Part shown: piece after piece, positions 8,389-16,731 of the stretch
Position numbering within the stretch: the first letter of the stretch is position 1
Layout: the number at the start of each line of letters is the position of its first letter
From: Pseudogracilibacillus sp037071985
GTDB taxonomy: Bacteria > Bacillota > Bacilli > Bacillales > Amphibacillaceae
Assembly: GCF_037071985.1 (NCBI RefSeq)
Contig: NZ_JAXHDF010000005.1
Coordinates: 291,080-355,079 of the forward strand
Direction of reading: 5' to 3'
DNA length: 64,000 bases
Position numbers and translations under genes: made by a program
Notes under the pieces: model-generated
The model's input: only the letters and a program-made list of their open reading frames with translations
The model's database searches: none
What the model was told of the DNA's origin: nothing

Positions 8389-8429
8389 CATCTAATTAGA
8401 TTATAATCTAATTAGATGGGAATGAAAAC
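8389..8429 (-). promoter_or_regulatory. Autoregulatory promoter/operator, 30-bp perfect palindrome
   Basis: Positions 8389-8418 form a perfect inverted repeat whose half is CATCTAATTAGATTA. It contains CTAATTAG boxes at 8392-8399 and 8408-8415 (16 bases apart) and a TATAAT (-10) exactly at its centre. TTTTCA lies 17 bases upstream as the -35. The left end touches the ribosome binding site of the regulator gene. Confidence 0.75.
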
Positions 8430-8587
8430 TCTTTATTTAAAATGATCTTCAACAATCTGCCCAATTGTTAAAAAAAGAAATAAGGGGCTTTTAAAGAACT
8501 TTATTGTCACTAAACAATCGCTAGCCGCTAAGGACTGTTTAGATATGCATTATTTCGATTCTTACATTTGAGGCTTTCCCAATAATT

Positions 8588-8619
8588 AAGGCATCTTAGT
8601 TATCACACCAAGATGCCTT
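8588..8619 (-). terminator. Hairpin downstream of the LysR gene
   Basis: AAGGCATCTT/AAGATGCCTT with a 12-base loop. The T-run is weak (TTAATTATT). A second hairpin (CTAAACA/TGTTTAG) lies at about 8511-8541; nothing else is seen between the two regulator genes. Confidence 0.5.
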
Positions 8620-8681
8620 ACTAATCTATATAAGTATTAAATTAATTAAATAAACAGAAGTTAAAAAAATATTGCTAATGG

Positions 8682-9581
8682 CTAAACGGTTTTATTCTCC
8701 ACTATAACCTCCCTTGCTACTTCTATGAAAGATAATATGATTGGTGAAAGCCACTTGTCTTTATGCCATAACATCTGTGTATATACATGCAAGTCGGGAA
8801 CTTGCCATGGAAGAGCAACAAGTTCACCTCGTTCCACTTCGGCTTCCACTGTTATTTCAGGTAGAAAGGCAATACCTATTCCCGTAATTGCACATTGTTT
8901 AATAGCTTCGGCATTATGAAACTCCAAATAAGTAATACTATCAATGCCCTTTCTCTCAAATGATCGGTCAAACATGGTTCGATAGGTACAACCTTTTTCA
9001 TTTACCAGGAACACTTCTCTGTGAAAGTCATCTAGCTGTAGTACTGTTTGTTTTGCTAGATGATGGTCTGGAGAGACGAAAAGATGATAAGTTTCTTCTA
9101 TCAACGGTTCGACATTTAGCCCCGTTGATAGAATGGATTCGTCCAGCATAAAGACAACATCTGCAGTTCCATCAAAGAGCGTTTGCTTGAGTTGCTGATT
9201 TGGAACCGAACGGAAGATAAGACGAACTCCAGGATGGCGCGAACGAAATAGCCGAAAAACAGCTGGAAGCCGATAGGCACAAAGAACCTCGTTGGCACTT
9301 ATCGTTAAGGTGCCGCTAAGATTTTCATTGTCATGAACGACATCGCGGGCTTCGTCCAATTTGTCTAGAGCGCTTTGGATATGAGTTAAAAAACGTTTAC
9401 CCGCAGTTGTGATAACGAGTTGTTTACCCAAGCGATCAAAAAGTCGAACACCAAGTTCTTCCTCCAATGCTTTTATTTGCATCGTGACGTTGGAAGGGAC
9501 GTAGTTTAGCACTTCCGCAGCACGACTGAAATTTAAAGTTGATGCAACCGTGCGGAACGTAATAAGTTGACGCAATTCCAT
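8682..9581 (-). CDS. LysR-family transcriptional regulator
   Basis: 299 residues. An N-terminal winged helix-turn-helix covers residues 1-60 (MELRQLITFRTVAS, FSRAAEVLNYVPSNVTMQIKALEEELGVRLFDR). A LysR substrate-binding domain covers about 88-295. It is divergent from an alpha/beta hydrolase gene, with a 15-bp palindrome in the shared gap, so it probably controls that gene and itself. The effector is unknown. Confidence 0.9.
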   Translation of the reverse strand: MELRQLITFRTVASTLNFSRAAEVLNYVPSNVTMQIKALEEELGVRLFDRLGKQLVITTAGKRFLTHIQSALDKLDEARDVVHDNENLSGTLTISANEVLCAYRLPAVFRLFRSRHPGVRLIFRSVPNQQLKQTLFDGTADVVFMLDESILSTGLNVEPLIEETYHLFVSPDHHLAKQTVLQLDDFHREVFLVNEKGCTYRTMFDRSFERKGIDSITYLEFHNAEAIKQCAITGIGIAFLPEITVEAEVERGELVALPWQVPDLHVYTQMLWHKDKWLSPIILSFIEVAREVIVENKTV

Positions 9582-9598
9582 AATGTTTCACCCTTACT

Positions 9599-9613
9599 TT
9601 CAATATTATTGAA
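9599..9613. promoter_or_regulatory. LysR-type binding site
   Basis: TTCAATATTATTGAA is a perfect palindrome that contains the T-N11-A pattern of LysR sites. It lies 18 bases from the regulator start in the divergent gap. Confidence 0.55.
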
Positions 9614-9722
9614 TACTACTTTGATTTTTCTTCACTTTTATTGAGGGTATCACAGCTTTATACTTAATAACAAGAAATACATTCTAAATGTTTGTGTTCA
9701 TTTTGAAGGGAGAGAAAATACT

Positions 9723-10745
9723 GTGGATTACGAGATTTTTGATTTAGGTGACGTAACCTTACAATCAGGAGTGACGTTACCGAACGCTTTTCTTGCTTAT
9801 AAGACTTATGGAGAATTAAATAAAAAGAAAGACAATGTTGTCATCTATCCAACTGCTTTTGGCGACCAGCATATTCAAAATGAATGGTTGATTGGAAACG
9901 GCAGGGCACTAGATCCGAGAAAATATTTCATTATCATTCCAAATCTGCTGGGAAACGGATTATCTTCCTCGCCTAGTAACACACCTGCTCCATTTGACAA
10001 GGCGAATTTTCCACGGGTAACCATCTATGATAATGTGAAATTTCAATATCGGCTGGTGACTGAAAAATTTGGCATTGAAAAGATTGCACTAGTTGTTGGA
10101 TGGTCAATGGGAGGAATTCAATCTTTCCAATGGGGGGCAAGTTATCCCGACATGGTGGAACGAATTGCACCTTTCTGCGGAGGTGCAAAGACTTGGCCAC
10201 AAACATATGTGGTCCTGGATGGAATGAAAGCTGCCCTCATGGCTACAATTGGCTTCGATTCAAGTAAACTAAACCAATTGACTTCTGAGGACATGCGCGC
10301 TGTTGGCCGTGTCTATGCGGGATGGGGCTTATCACAAGCCTATTATAGAGAGGAACTTTATCGAGAAATGGGATTTGATTCATTGGAAGATTTTGTGTCT
10401 GGCATCTATGAAAATAGCTTTATGAAAATGGGTCCGCATAATTTCCTAGCTATGTTATGGACTGGCCAATATGCCGATATTAGTGCAAACCACGCTTATA
10501 ACGGAGATTTCGATGAGGCTCTTAGAAGCATTAATGCACTTGCCTCCATCATGCCAGGAAGTACGGATCTCTTCTGTACTGCAGACGAGAACGAATACGA
10601 GGCTAAGCTAATACCTAATGCTGTTTTTAATCCTATCGAGTCAATCTGGGGCCACTTTGCCGGTCGTGGAATCAACAGTGTCGATAATAAATTTATTGAC
10701 AACAACCTAAAACGCTTGTTGGCACTTCGTCCAATAGACAGATAA
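9723..10745 (+). CDS. Alpha/beta hydrolase of the homoserine O-acetyltransferase-like (MetX) family
   Basis: 340 residues from a GTG start with GGGAGAG upstream. The fold signatures are AYKTYGELN near residue 28, NLLGNGLSSSP near 76 (the oxyanion/GNG region) and the nucleophile elbow GWSMGG near 122. Likely acid and base residues lie in SIMPGSTDLFCTADEN and SIWGHFAGRG. True MetX uses acetyl-CoA and homoserine; many MetX-like enzymes do not, and no methionine genes lie nearby. It is divergent from a LysR gene, which suggests induced expression. Substrate unknown. Confidence 0.8.
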   Translation: MDYEIFDLGDVTLQSGVTLPNAFLAYKTYGELNKKKDNVVIYPTAFGDQHIQNEWLIGNGRALDPRKYFIIIPNLLGNGLSSSPSNTPAPFDKANFPRVTIYDNVKFQYRLVTEKFGIEKIALVVGWSMGGIQSFQWGASYPDMVERIAPFCGGAKTWPQTYVVLDGMKAALMATIGFDSSKLNQLTSEDMRAVGRVYAGWGLSQAYYREELYREMGFDSLEDFVSGIYENSFMKMGPHNFLAMLWTGQYADISANHAYNGDFDEALRSINALASIMPGSTDLFCTADENEYEAKLIPNAVFNPIESIWGHFAGRGINSVDNKFIDNNLKRLLALRPIDR

Positions 10746-10942
10746 TTATTAGTAGCAATATCTTTTCGGATGATTCTACTGTGTTTAGTGATACCCGATA
10801 TTCTGATGCCAGTAAAATGAATTAGGGCACTACTCGAGTTTTATCGATTAGATGGATTCCTTCTATATAGACTATAATTAAAAACATTGCGAAGAAATGC
10901 AATTAAACTATATTGATGTTTACTTTTTTATGCAAAAAAATT

Positions 10943-10968
10943 GTCACTAGCTTTTCTAGGCTAGTGAC
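10943..10968 (-). terminator. Terminator of the DedA operon
   Basis: Perfect GTCACTAGC/GCTAGTGAC stem with an 8-base loop. The minus strand continues into TTTTTTT. Confidence 0.8.
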
Positions 10969-10996
10969 TTAATAAATATTACTACAACATAATTTT

Positions 10997-11629
10997 CTAT
11001 CTATTCTTGAAAAAAGAAAATATGGCTGGCAAGATAGACAGAAATATGATTATCAAAATTACTACGGAAAAATTTTCTTCCACAAACCTAAGATTACCAA
11101 AGAGATAACCGGCAAGTGTACAGATTAATACCCATAAAACTGCTCCTACAATATTATAAAAAGTAAACAGTCTATAGTTCATGCCACTTGCACCTGCTAC
11201 AAAAGGTACGAAGGTTCTAATGAATGGCATAAAACGGGCAATTATAATAGTCTTTCCTCCATGTCTATTAAAAAATCCTTCAGCCACTATCATTTTTTCT
11301 CTATTGATCATCCTACTGAAACGATTTTTCTCTATTACAGATTTTCCTACTTTTTGTCCAATATAATAATTGACCGCATCTCCTAATATTGCCGCGCTAA
11401 TAAAAGTGAGTATCAGTATGGATAGACTAAGCGAACCCATTGAAGCAAATGTACCACTGGCAAATAATAAAGAGTCACCAGGTAAGAATGGAAATATCAC
11501 CACTCCTGTTTCAATAAATACGATCAAAAACAACACGATATAGGTCCAATGGTCAAACAACGATATTATTTCTACGAGATGCTCATCAATATGCAAAATA
11601 AAACTGATAATAAATTTAACTAATTCCAT
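10997..11629 (-). CDS. DedA-family membrane protein
   Basis: 210 residues with the DedA/SNARE-associated domain. It shows ETGVVIFPFLPGDSLLF near residue 40, GDAVNYYIGQKVG near 85 and the conserved ARFMPFIRTFVPFVAG near 130, with membrane segments on both sides. DedA proteins act in membrane lipid homeostasis; several flip undecaprenyl phosphate or phosphatidylethanolamine, and some members give resistance to antimicrobial peptides. Its start overlaps the end of the upstream 70-residue gene by ten bases, indicating translational coupling in a three-gene operon. Confidence 0.9.
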   Translation of the reverse strand: MELVKFIISFILHIDEHLVEIISLFDHWTYIVLFLIVFIETGVVIFPFLPGDSLLFASGTFASMGSLSLSILILTFISAAILGDAVNYYIGQKVGKSVIEKNRFSRMINREKMIVAEGFFNRHGGKTIIIARFMPFIRTFVPFVAGASGMNYRLFTFYNIVGAVLWVLICTLAGYLFGNLRFVEENFSVVILIIIFLSILPAIFSFFKNR

Positions 11630-11832
11630 ATATTTTCTCCAATATAATCTTTTCCATATAGCTCGTCACCTTTTATTGCATTCAAGATCAGTTCCTTAAT
11701 ATAGAAGATCCATCCTGCTTGGGTGAATATACCAACAGCAATCATAAATCCAAAAAACATAATTGTTATTAAAAAAATATATATATAACACTCAATTAGT
11801 TTTTTATATTCAGTTTTATTATTTTTTTTCAT
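11620..11832 (-). CDS. Small single-span membrane protein in the DedA operon
   Basis: 70 residues. There is a lysine/asparagine-rich N-terminus, one strong hydrophobic segment (about 17-40) and a C-terminus ending GKDYIGENIWN. AGGGGAG lies before the ATG. It overlaps the DedA start and follows a 117-residue secreted or membrane protein by 25 bases. No family recognised; the coupling suggests it works with DedA. Confidence 0.6.
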   Translation of the reverse strand: MKKNNKTEYKKLIECYIYIFLITIMFFGFMIAVGIFTQAGWIFYIKELILNAIKGDELYGKDYIGENIWN

Positions 11833-11857
11833 TAAATACTCCCCTTTAAATGTTTTA

Positions 11858-12211
11858 CTAAAAACTATTTATACTTCTGGGGAGATAATTTGATTTATAC
11901 TTCACAGCAAATAAAAAGCCTTTTAATTGCATTCTGATTAATGAACTATTCAATCTATAGTTAATAATGTGATCTAAGAAGAATAGTATACATAGACTGG
12001 AAAGCAATACTAAGTCTTTTGAATAATTTTCATGTGAAAAAGTTGTCGGCTTTGACAAGTGAGCTGCTGTAAAGCTTGAAGGATGATTAATGGCAGAGAT
12101 CGTAGTGTCTTCAACTTCTTCACTCAGATTTATATTCATCGTGTTTATTTGCCCATGTAAAACTAAGTTAAATAAAATACAAAATAAAAAGAGATGAAGA
12201 GTTTTTTTCAC
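11858..12211 (-). CDS. Small exported/membrane protein, first gene of the DedA operon
   Basis: 117 residues from a GTG start with TAGGAGG upstream. Residues 1-22 form a signal peptide or membrane anchor (KKTLHLFLFCILFNLVLHG). A second hydrophobic segment is near 66-80 (LVLLSSLCILFFLDHII). The layout (anchor, short histidine- and serine-rich external segment, second span, basic tail) does not match a family I know. It is first in an operon behind a promoter with nested inverted repeats, so it may belong to a stress- or metal-responsive unit. Confidence 0.6.
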   Translation of the reverse strand: MKKTLHLFLFCILFNLVLHGQINTMNINLSEEVEDTTISAINHPSSFTAAHLSKPTTFSHENYSKDLVLLSSLCILFFLDHIINYRLNSSLIRMQLKGFLFAVKYKSNYLPRSINSF

Positions 12212-12243
12212 TTTCTACCTCCTACCATCAATAGTTATTTAAT

Positions 12244-12286
12244 AAAGGTACAAGATTATTATACCTTTTACCAAAGGTCCTTGCAC
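12244..12286 (-). promoter_or_regulatory. Promoter of the DedA operon with nested inverted repeats
   Basis: On the minus strand TATAAT (12258-12263) is preceded by a poor -35 (GTGCAA at 12281-12286). The spacer is filled by the palindrome ACCTTT-N4-AAAGGT (12263-12278). AAAGGTA (12262-12268) also pairs with TACCTTT (12244-12250) across the -10. A palindrome within the spacer is the layout used by MerR-type activators, but no such gene is adjacent. Confidence 0.5.
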
Positions 12287-12370
12287 TCGTTAAGACAATA
12301 TTTACTTAGATTTATCTTATAAGGATAGATTTGGAAAATATTTGATTGAGAAATAAAGCACCTTTCTAAT

Positions 12371-13060
12371 TTACTTTTTTAGAAATTCAATTATATTGAA
12401 GAGAAATTCTGATAAATTATCCAGATGTACATGATGACCAGCTCCATCAATTGTAACTAATTTACAATTGGGAATAAGCTCGGATACTTCACATAATTTG
12501 TCTTGAGGTATATTACTAGAGCCACCTCCAATAACAAGTGTAGGTGTAGAAATGGTTGGAACTTTTCCCCACCATTCTGGGTTTGGTTTATTTAATTGCT
12601 TTAAAATTGATTGAACAACATTCCAATCAAACGGCAAAGGTTGATTTGGCTCCGGTGGTATTTCCTTTAGTTTATCTGGAAATGGTGGGGGAGTATCGAC
12701 AACAATTAATTTTTCTAATCTCGAAGAATATTGTTGTGAAAAAAGATAAGATACTGTTCCGCCCATAGAATGACCAATTAAAATAAAACGCTTCAAATTT
12801 AATGCGTTAACAAAATGGAATAAGTCCTCACACATTTCCTCAAAGGAATAAGTATCAGTTCTTGCACTTTCTCCATGTCCTCTCTGATCTAAGGCAATAA
12901 AACGATAATTTTCTCCTAATTTAGTCGCTACTTCATTCCAAGACTCTGAACTAGTTCCCAGTGAATGTAGTGCAACTATTGGTGGTGCTAAAGAATGGCC
13001 ACTTTCCCTGTACTGAAAGATATTTCCATTAAGTTCAATTCGTTTTACCGATAATTCCAT
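12371..13060 (-). CDS. Alpha/beta hydrolase
   Basis: 229 residues with the complete fold: the oxyanion region ALHSLGTSSESW near 30, LDQRGHGES near 58, the nucleophile GHSMGG near 98 and the catalytic histidine in DGAGHHVHLDNL near 207. It is related to YqjL/RsbQ-type or esterase-like hydrolases; the substrate is unknown. GGAGATGAG precedes the ATG. It stands alone between a decayed frame upstream and the DedA operon downstream. Confidence 0.85.
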   Translation of the reverse strand: MELSVKRIELNGNIFQYRESGHSLAPPIVALHSLGTSSESWNEVATKLGENYRFIALDQRGHGESARTDTYSFEEMCEDLFHFVNALNLKRFILIGHSMGGTVSYLFSQQYSSRLEKLIVVDTPPPFPDKLKEIPPEPNQPLPFDWNVVQSILKQLNKPNPEWWGKVPTISTPTLVIGGGSSNIPQDKLCEVSELIPNCKLVTIDGAGHHVHLDNLSEFLFNIIEFLKK

Positions 13061-13084
13061 TTACTCATCTCCTTGGATATTCTT

Positions 13085-13266
13085 TCATTTACTTCTAGGA
13101 ACGAAGGTAGAATTATGGTCTTCTTCCGAAGGCATGCTCATTATACCCATGAATGGGGGTAAAGCCACATTGGAGTCAAAATTGCAAAATTGACTTGCAT
13201 CTAACATTTTATCAACGTCAAGTTCAAAATCTAGAAGCACTTTTTTCTCTTGATCTAGTCCTAGCT
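13085..13266 (-). pseudogene. Remnant of the C-terminal end of an unknown protein
   Basis: An open frame without a start codon reads THKKLGLDQEKKVLLDFELD, then KMLDASQFCNFDSN, LPPFMGIMSMPSEED and NSTFVPRSK before a stop, with a TGA just upstream. The composition looks like real protein, unlike random AT-rich sequence. No family recognised. Probably a truncated relic. Confidence 0.35.
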
Positions 13267-13338
13267 TTTTATGGGTTCAATAACCCTGTTTAGGTCGCTA
13301 AAGTACATTCTTTTACACCATATGTAAGTAAGTTATCC

Positions 13339-13845
13339 TCAATCTATTACTCCCTTTTTCTTATCTTGCATAGTTAAACAGATGTATATAGTTATAAGAA
13401 TACAGGCAAATAGTGTCGAATGGAAAATAGTATGAAGTGTATTGGGTACGATTCCATTCATTTCGGGTAGAAAGGCATGTGTATTCCCAAACATGGTATT
13501 GTATATTTCCATTTTTTCTTCTGCACCAATCCCAAATAAATACGGGATCCACCACGAGAAAAGTGCCCCTATAAAAATAAAAGCAGGATGAATGATCAAC
13601 CAAATTCTTACCCAGATTGGATACTTTTTCCCTATAAAAAAGAGAATGCCTCCGATTAATAATAAAATCTGAACTACACCAATCAGCGTAATAAAAATTA
13701 TCTCATTAGTAGAATGAACTGAAGCAATAGCTTTAATATCATTTAAATTTCCCAAAGGAATCAAGTCTTGCACGATCATAAATACTAATATTAAAGTGTA
13801 ACCAAATAGTAAGAGCTTCTCAGATGGACGAATAATTCTTTCCAT
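13339..13845 (-). CDS. Membrane protein, four predicted spans, unknown function
   Basis: 168 residues. Hydrophobic segments lie at about 10-28, 48-68, 76-100 and 135-160, with a short acidic external loop (GAEEKMEIYNTMF) between segments 3 and 4. The start follows GGAGTAATGTG. No family recognised and no operon partner. Small four-span proteins of this type are common in Bacillaceae accessory regions. Confidence 0.55.
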   Translation of the reverse strand: MERIIRPSEKLLLFGYTLILVFMIVQDLIPLGNLNDIKAIASVHSTNEIIFITLIGVVQILLLIGGILFFIGKKYPIWVRIWLIIHPAFIFIGALFSWWIPYLFGIGAEEKMEIYNTMFGNTHAFLPEMNGIVPNTLHTIFHSTLFACILITIYICLTMQDKKKGVID

Positions 13846-14064
13846 TCACATTACTCCAATCCATATATGAACTGATTTAAAAGTTAATTCTTTATTCTCA
13901 AATTTTATGATAAAGTATTTGAAATATGTACATAATTAAATAGTAGACTAACATTTGGGGGTTGCCCCTTTATAGTAAAACAGGAATCATTATCTTAAAT
14001 GCTGGTGAAGTATCATACGACTCCTTGCGCGTAAATTAATAACTTATGGTAATCGCATCACTAT

Positions 14065-14529
14065 TTAATCTTTACTTTCATTCTGATCATACACGGGCAT
14101 GAAAATAATCAACTCTTGAGATCCTTCAGGACGCTCCTTATATAATTCAACTATGTAATGATCCTGAGAATGTTTATATTCACTTTCATATATTAATTGA
14201 TCCAGCTGTGTATAAAATTCTCCCATACGACTTGGATCAAACATCGTTTCCAATACTGCATAACTCCCTAGTAAATGAACCATTTCCATATCTGGAGTCA
14301 CCTGTTTATCTTCATTTTCCACGGCTACGCCAGTAATGAAAAAACCATCATCATGATTACTCCCTTTTTTTGGCTCATAAATAATGTACCGCTCACTTCT
14401 ATCCATTCCGAGTTCCTGCATCCGTTTCTTTGTTTGTTGCACCTTATGTGGAATAATTTGAGGGTATGTTTCAAAAGAGGCAGTATGCTTTATTCCAATA
14501 ATTTTTACATCTAATTTAATTATTTTCAT
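14065..14529 (-). CDS. GyrI-like/AraC effector-binding-domain protein
   Basis: 154 residues. The fold pattern is KIIGIKHTASFETYPQIIP at the start, YIIYEPKKGSNHDDGFFITGVAV near 48, the strand-loop MEMVHLLGSYAVLETMFDP near 82 and IVELYKE at the end. This is the SOUL/GyrI-like small-molecule-binding layout without any DNA-binding domain. GGAGGGAAATAAA precedes the ATG. It lies 35 bases downstream of a second such gene, probably on one transcript, and near a third. Confidence 0.6.
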   Translation of the reverse strand: MKIIKLDVKIIGIKHTASFETYPQIIPHKVQQTKKRMQELGMDRSERYIIYEPKKGSNHDDGFFITGVAVENEDKQVTPDMEMVHLLGSYAVLETMFDPSRMGEFYTQLDQLIYESEYKHSQDHYIVELYKERPEGSQELIIFMPVYDQNESKD

Positions 14530-14564
14530 TTTATTTCCCTCCTAATACTAATAAGATAAATATG

Positions 14565-15050
14565 TTATTGTTTTTGGATTGCAATATACATATCAATTTC
14601 ATTATCCGGGTCTTCTGGTTTATAACGTTCATCCCATCGTTCCAGATCATAGCCTAATGATTCATAGCCATTTTCCTCCATCCACTTGCCATATAAATAA
14701 TCATATGACTGATGCAATTCTGATTCCAAGCCATAATGAGTAAAAAAGGAGTACAAATTTTCAGGAACGGAATGAACAATAGTTCCAGCAGGTAGATTTT
14801 CAGCATTAGATACCTCATATCCAACAATAGAAGTGAAACGATCTACCATGGGATCAAAGTTTTCGATCATAGGATAAATTTGTAATAAATAAATATGTTC
14901 TCCAACTCTGTTTGAAAATTGATTAGCATGCTCTTTCAATTTTGCAATCGCATGTTTAACGATATCTTCGCTTTTTATTTCTAGTAAATTTACTTCAAAT
15001 CGATATCCTACTATTTTAAAGGCAGCCTTTTTTATAACTTTCGGTTCCAA
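14565..15050 (-). CDS. GyrI-like/AraC effector-binding-domain protein
   Basis: 161 residues from a TTG at 15050 with GGAGG seven bases upstream; an ATG 90 bases further up has no such site. It shows the GyrI-like layout: EPKVIKKAAFKIVGYRFEV, IVGYEVSNAENLPAGTIVHS, YSFFTHYGLE, YDYLYGKWMEENGYE and EIDMYIAIQKQ. This domain occurs as the ligand-binding half of BmrR-type regulators and as a stand-alone protein that binds or hydrolyses xenobiotics. No helix-turn-helix is present. Confidence 0.7.
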   Translation of the reverse strand: MEPKVIKKAAFKIVGYRFEVNLLEIKSEDIVKHAIAKLKEHANQFSNRVGEHIYLLQIYPMIENFDPMVDRFTSIVGYEVSNAENLPAGTIVHSVPENLYSFFTHYGLESELHQSYDYLYGKWMEENGYESLGYDLERWDERYKPEDPDNEIDMYIAIQKQ

Positions 15051-15507
15051 ATTAACACCTCCTCCCCTTAAAGAAAACGCATACAAATAGTTTGAGAATA
15101 AATATTTGCTAGATTTTTTCAAGTGAATCTTTACTGTCATATCGATTTCTGGATCATTGCCTAAGACAGGAATCTAAGAGTTCACATTTTTCCATACAAA
15201 ATTGAACTACAGACTTCATACTCGATAGCTAATTAAATAATAGCATAAACATCCATACGAGTCCCCTGTTTTTTTACATTTAATACCTTTTCTCTAACAT
15301 AAATAATTACCCCAAAAAATTATCAGATTTTATTCTTATCGAATATGACAATATGGACAAATACCTAACTTTTTTAATTCTACTTCGGCCCATTATAATG
15401 CATTCTTTAAAAATATTAATTGATTTTCTTAAGAAAATGAAAGGATTTTATTACTGAGTTGTTGAAATACAATATCAAAATGAATATGAAAAGAAATAAC
15501 TGAAAGG
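15051..15507. other. Divergent intergenic region between GyrI-like genes
   Basis: Very AT-rich, about 460 bases. It should hold the promoters of both the leftward pair and the rightward gene. No clear operator, RNA gene or frame was seen. Confidence 0.4.
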
Positions 15508-15516
15508 ATGAGGAAC

Positions 15517-16020
15517 TTGGATATTCGGATAGAGAAAAAAGATCCCTTTAAGGTTATTGGGATGACTTTGTCTGTAATATTATCTGAAGAACGCGAGAAA
15601 AAACTAATTACAGCTTTGCATGATAATTTTAGTGAACGAATACACGAAATCAAAAATCGAATTGAGCCGTTGAAGGAATACGGAATTTTTATTGATCCAC
15701 CGAACTATAATCCTAATTCTGATCCCTTTACATGGATTGCAGGCGTAGAGGTTGAGGACATCTCCGATCCCCCTAAAGAAATGAAAAGTTTTGAATTTCC
15801 TAAGCAATTATATGCTATAACGACATACGAGGGCCCAAAAGGCGAGGCTGGATCTATCTATGATGCTCTTTATACTTGGATTAATCAATCGGATTATGAG
15901 ATTGCAGCTGACTATGGATTAGAAATTTACTCTAGTGTATCAGACAAACTAGGTCCCAACTACATCCACATGGATCTTTATTTTCCTATTAAAGAGAAAG
16001 ACTTGTTAATAAAAGACTGA
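15517..16020 (+). CDS. GyrI-like effector-binding-domain protein
   Basis: 167 residues from a TTG with AAAGGA eight bases upstream; the ATG nine bases earlier sits on that ribosome binding site. The order of motifs repeats that of the two leftward neighbours: DPFKVIGMTLSV, TWIAGVEVEDISDPP, FEFPKQLYAITTYEGPKG, ALYTWINQSDYE, LEIY and HMDLYFPI. It has no DNA-binding part. With the two leftward genes it makes a trio of the same fold within 2 kb, oriented divergently. Confidence 0.65.
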   Translation: MDIRIEKKDPFKVIGMTLSVILSEEREKKLITALHDNFSERIHEIKNRIEPLKEYGIFIDPPNYNPNSDPFTWIAGVEVEDISDPPKEMKSFEFPKQLYAITTYEGPKGEAGSIYDALYTWINQSDYEIAADYGLEIYSSVSDKLGPNYIHMDLYFPIKEKDLLIKD

Positions 16021-16095
16021 GACTATTGGTCTTTAATGCTTTGAATCTTAACCAGATTATTATAAAAGCAAATTTGCTCTCCTATTAATAAAAAT

Positions 16096-16129
16096 AAGCC
16101 ACTTCCTTTTCCATCGGATATAGCGGCTT
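16096..16129 (-). terminator. Hairpin terminator, minus strand
   Basis: AAGCCaCT/AGcGGCTT stem with one mismatch. The minus strand continues TTATTTTTATT. It sits 32 bases beyond the stop of the small leftward frame at 16161-16355, which supports transcription of that frame. Confidence 0.5.
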
Positions 16130-16160
16130 AGCAGTAATACTGTAATACTATTTTAGTTGT

Positions 16161-16355
16161 TTAAACTAGACACGTAATGATGTTTTTACTATCCCTAGTA
16201 CATATAAGCTTCTCCATTTCTTCGTCGTCTGCAATCAAGGCATCCACAATGACGAAAGCTTTCATCCCTTTCGTCATTTTCTTTCCGACACCCGCAAACA
16301 AATCTGTCGTGTCCTGTGCTTCTCTCCCAATCTTGTTTACCAGACACGGTTTCAC
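16161..16355 (-). CDS. Small leftward frame, possibly the relic of a larger gene
   Basis: 64 codons from a GTG: KPCLVNKIGREAQDTTDLF, then AGVGKKMTKGMKAFVIVDAL and MEKLICTRDSKN. The composition looks protein-like (AFVIVDALIADDEEME) and a terminator-like hairpin follows. The AGGAG upstream touches the start, so initiation is doubtful and the frame may be a C-terminal remnant. No family recognised. Confidence 0.3.
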   Translation of the reverse strand: MKPCLVNKIGREAQDTTDLFAGVGKKMTKGMKAFVIVDALIADDEEMEKLICTRDSKNIITCLV

Positions 16356-16731
16356 TCCTGCAACCCAAAAGTTTCACTCCTCTTTTTATTACCTAAATAG
16401 TTTACTATCAATATATGAATACTCATACAATTTGAGTAAGCAAAACGCTGATTTAAAAGTAAATCTTGAAAAGAAAAGCATTCTTCTACCTCAACTATCC
16501 TAGTTGATAATCATAAGACCTATATAAAATGAAGTTAGAGCATTCGTGCTAATCACTTGTAGATTTCTTATATTCTTTCCAATTAAAAAATCCTCTCTAA
16601 GTAAGGTTGTATGGGATTAGTTTTTAAACTGATTCCGAAACTTCTTTACTTACTTGGGACAAAGTCCATTAAGATGATTTCGCTCATACGTTAATAAGAA
16701 CAAGTACTTACGATCAGGGGGGAGATTTTTT

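Noticed and set aside
9723..10745. Methionine biosynthesis gene metX/metA
   Set aside because: The fold matches, but there is no methionine-gene context and no S-box leader, so only the family is named.
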